From: Cohnella sp. GbtcB17
Lineage (GTDB): Bacteria > Bacillota > Bacilli > Paenibacillales > Paenibacillaceae
DNA length: 64,000 bases
NCBI RefSeq assembly: GCF_019091135.1
Contig: NZ_JAGXJW010000008.1
Span: 4,571-68,570, forward strand
Direction: 5' to 3'
The notes under the pieces were generated by a model. That model was not told the origin of the DNA, did not search any database, and saw only the letters and a list, made by a program, of their open reading frames with translations. Both the position numbers and the translations under genes were made by a program. Of this stretch, positions 63,201 through 64,000 are shown piece after piece (position 1 is the stretch's first letter; each line of letters starts with the position of its first letter).

Positions 63201-64000
63201 CTGATCATGACGCCCGCCTTGGTCCAGGCGACGGTATTGGTCATCTCGCCCACGCGCGCCACGATCTGGCCGTCTCCCGTCCACGGCCGGTACACGTAGT
63301 GAAACGCGTCGTCCGTGCCCCAGATATCGACGCCCGAAGCGCTCACCGTGAACGATTCGTCCGCCGCCGCATAGCTCGCGCTGCCCGGCACGTTGACGGT
63401 GCCGACATCGCGGTCGCCGAACGGCTCCGGCAATCCCGATGCAGACGGGTTGGTCGTTACCGCCAGCGCGGCGCTCTGGGCTGAGGCGTTGCCGGCCGCG
63501 TCACGCGCCTTGACCGTGTATTGATAGGTCTTTTTCGGGGTGAGGCCGATGACGCTATAGCTCGTCGCGGTTCCGGGCGCGGAGCCGGCGAGCTGGCCGT
63601 CCTGATAAACGTCGTAGCGGTTCACGCCGACGTTATCCGTCGAAGCCGTCCACGAGAGGCTGACGCTCGTATCGGTCTTGGAAGCCGCGGCGAGGCCGGT
63701 CGGCGACGACGGCGCCTCGGTGTCCAGGCCGACGTCGTGCGTTGCCTCGTACAGGGCCAGATCGTCGACGACGATGGCTTCGTCGGTGCCGCCGGTATTG
63801 ACCCGTACGCCAAAGGCGATCTTGATCGAGCTGACGAGTCGTTGCCCGCCGTTCGGCACGATCTGGAACCGGTAGGATGCGATATCGTGATCGTTAACCG
63901 TCTTCAGTTCGTTCGGCGTCGTATTGAGATAAGCCGCCGTCCCCGTGATCGTTTGCTTGTCGGGCACCGGAAACCGCGGGACCAGCACGTTGTCGTAGTT
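60266..64000 (-). CDS. Large secreted multidomain protein, unassigned lyase-like core (5' end outside window)
   Basis: The frame is open to the right edge (1244 residues visible plus stop); GTG 63988 is unlikely to be the start because the frame continues into a domain. In order: end of a LamG-like domain; an FN3 module ('APSSPTGLAAASKTDTSVSL'); a second sandwich ('AGVMIRANITSQSPHALMAV'); a helical region rich in Trp/Tyr/Asn that looks like an (alpha/alpha) toroid ('NYTAGYLVGQLLPDVVD', 'WFEWANDWIDGNF', 'NRVDNWIENMQAVLRW'); a beta-rich part ('RIMQDGKTAVGVYKSLSG'); a Big2 Ig domain ('KVLWSSNSPSVATVSASG'); and a C-terminal LamG-like domain. Toroid plus beta-sandwich recalls heparinase/PL8-type lyases, but no family could be named. 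Confidence 0.75.
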   Translation of the reverse strand, partial: NYDNVLVPRFPVPDKQTITGTAAYLNTTPNELKTVNDHDIASYRFQIVPNGGQRLVSSIKIAFGVRVNTGGTDEAIVVDDLALYEATHDVGLDTEAPSSPTGLAAASKTDTSVSLSWTASTDNVGVNRYDVYQDGQLAGSAPGTATSYSVIGLTPKKTYQYTVKARDAAGNASAQSAALAVTTNPSASGLPEPFGDRDVGTVNVPGSASYAAADESFTVSASGVDIWGTDDAFHYVYRPWTGDGQIVARVGEMTNTVAWTKAGVMIRANITSQSPHALMAVSPTNGVIFEDRLTQGGATVLTSGTKSPAPYWVKLTRVGNVISGYESSDGVAWNLVKREAVNLPETVYIGLALTSHDANRLSTTKFDHVMVGEVPPADTNYAPFPGTVETRKQWIWNKTKSMSEMGGVTNIAQIAAQLVDSQNVAVNLQKLDTMFQTYDWEQYKTVSKMYAYLLAKDKMDSTMIGHVKSYFAGYAYAKLPQTENLRMSNYTAGYLVGQLLPDVVDLNGASGAALKSANRANIEEMLDAAVRGGWAEYESPEYTFMTYFCLNALYQYSDEPDFKQKVKMAMDVMWFEWANDWIDGNFISSTSRSKGDATSANDPTWRGADHTLLSWMYFGAHRAQQGFGDTDAGVPAAYRPFLEYVGMVLAPSMSYSPPAMAVRIGQKTDKDYESRKTNLQNSSGRAMNVYRQAYVKPTWGLATEVTYNRVDNWIENMQAVLRWQSDKPDSLFRINADQGNSPIGNYDQIENHRIMQDGKTAVGVYKSLSGAGATDNYLNAMFPDTGSILAKEEQGGWVFVKTGPMYFAFKMIKPYAWYTQSPTDPSNKVKTTTQLHPTAQLSYSYNILRSQADKNGWVLETAGTSEYADFAAFKNAVLTGTTVDSSHIDESNPRLIYTNLSGDTLDITFDRASGAYAGTHKVNGQPIDYASFKLFDTPWLQQERGSTTFTATEGNERLTYDFGNWTITASDPTVQVPVSGVALGASTLTVGAGKTATLTAVVSPANASNKKVLWSSNSPSVATVSASGTVTGVAPGSAVITATTEDGAFTATATVTVTTEPLFQDTFAGGLGNWDLFGSTAWEIQGTGQAAVLKGTTTSTGPQRAVTKTSVLPYSAQNYTLSFGAESDRFRALFRYSSSTNYYFMEFKNTDTVELWKYAGSSTPAQVGTTVDIGSVIPGFDMTGHHAYEIRVDGSAFKLSIDGATVTTFTDASLTAGGIGFSVKGAGTTPVQLLVDDVTVMPNV
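60270..60815 (-). repeat. C-terminal domain shared with the SLH glycosidase
   Basis: This roughly 180-residue domain ('PLFQDTFAGGLGNWDLFGST' to 'VQLLVDDVTVMP') is clearly homologous, probably over half identical, to the first domain of the SLH glycosidase near 53520-54080 ('PLFEDSFAGGLGNWDLFGST'). In one protein it is at the C-terminus and in the other at the N-terminus. Confidence 0.85.

Overview
The window reads as chromosome of a GC-rich, spore-former-type Firmicute of the Paenibacillaceae (Paenibacillus/Cohnella-like; an inference). The grounds are strong AAGGAGG-type ribosome sites with frequent TTG and GTG starts, lipoprotein solute-binding proteins with LplB/LplC-type permeases and no ATPase gene beside them, repeated YesM/YesN two-component pairs, SLH-anchored surface enzymes and a perfect CcpA (cre) site. 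No rRNA, tRNA, CRISPR array, transposase or phage gene was recognised.

Layout. (1) 1-3231 (-): 5' part of a secreted protein with a propeller and FN3 modules, running off the left edge. (2) 3412-7652 (+): a 7TM hybrid kinase with two kinase modules, coupled to a SARP/BTAD-type response regulator. (3) 7679-16552 (-), cluster A: LplB and LplC permeases, lipoprotein, YesM kinase, YesN regulator and a second lipoprotein. (4) 17177-33652, housekeeping and accessory genes: MFS exporter, TlpA-like thioredoxin, YhdH-type oxidoreductase, YhhQ-type queuosine-precursor transporter behind a preQ1-I riboswitch candidate, an SLH protein with a Pro-Ser linker, a MalT-like LuxR regulator, a 51-bp tandem array, a small HhH protein, a YCF48-like lipoprotein, a zinc-ribbon protein with LspA, a BlaI/M56 pair, and psuK-psuG. 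(5) 33831-43849 (+), cluster B: LplB, LplC, lipoprotein, YesM, YesN and a GH106-like rhamnosidase. (6) 44024-57896 (-), cluster C: LplB, LplC, lipoprotein, a 2065-residue SLH-anchored glycosidase, YesM, YesN and a GH105-like unsaturated uronyl hydrolase. (7) 58326-64000 (-): an alpha-galactosidase-like gene cut by one in-frame TAG, and a large secreted protein of unassigned catalytic type that runs off the right edge.

How the genes work together (inference). Clusters B and C converge on one bidirectional terminator. With the two genes to their right they look like a Gram-positive polysaccharide-utilisation locus. Surface enzymes would cut a plant cell-wall polymer, plausibly rhamnogalacturonan. 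The ABC systems would import the oligosaccharides, and GH105, GH106 and alpha-galactosidase would finish them inside the cell. YesM/YesN pairs would sense and activate, and CcpA would repress cluster B. Each of the three transport clusters has a hairpin directly after its solute-binding-protein gene.

The observations most worth a second look are: the 51-bp repeats that recur with the same period at three unrelated loci; the TAG that splits the alpha-galactosidase at an expected Trp; the unassigned lyase-like giant protein; the preQ1-I element; and the 21-bp-spaced direct repeats next to a perfect cre site upstream of cluster B.
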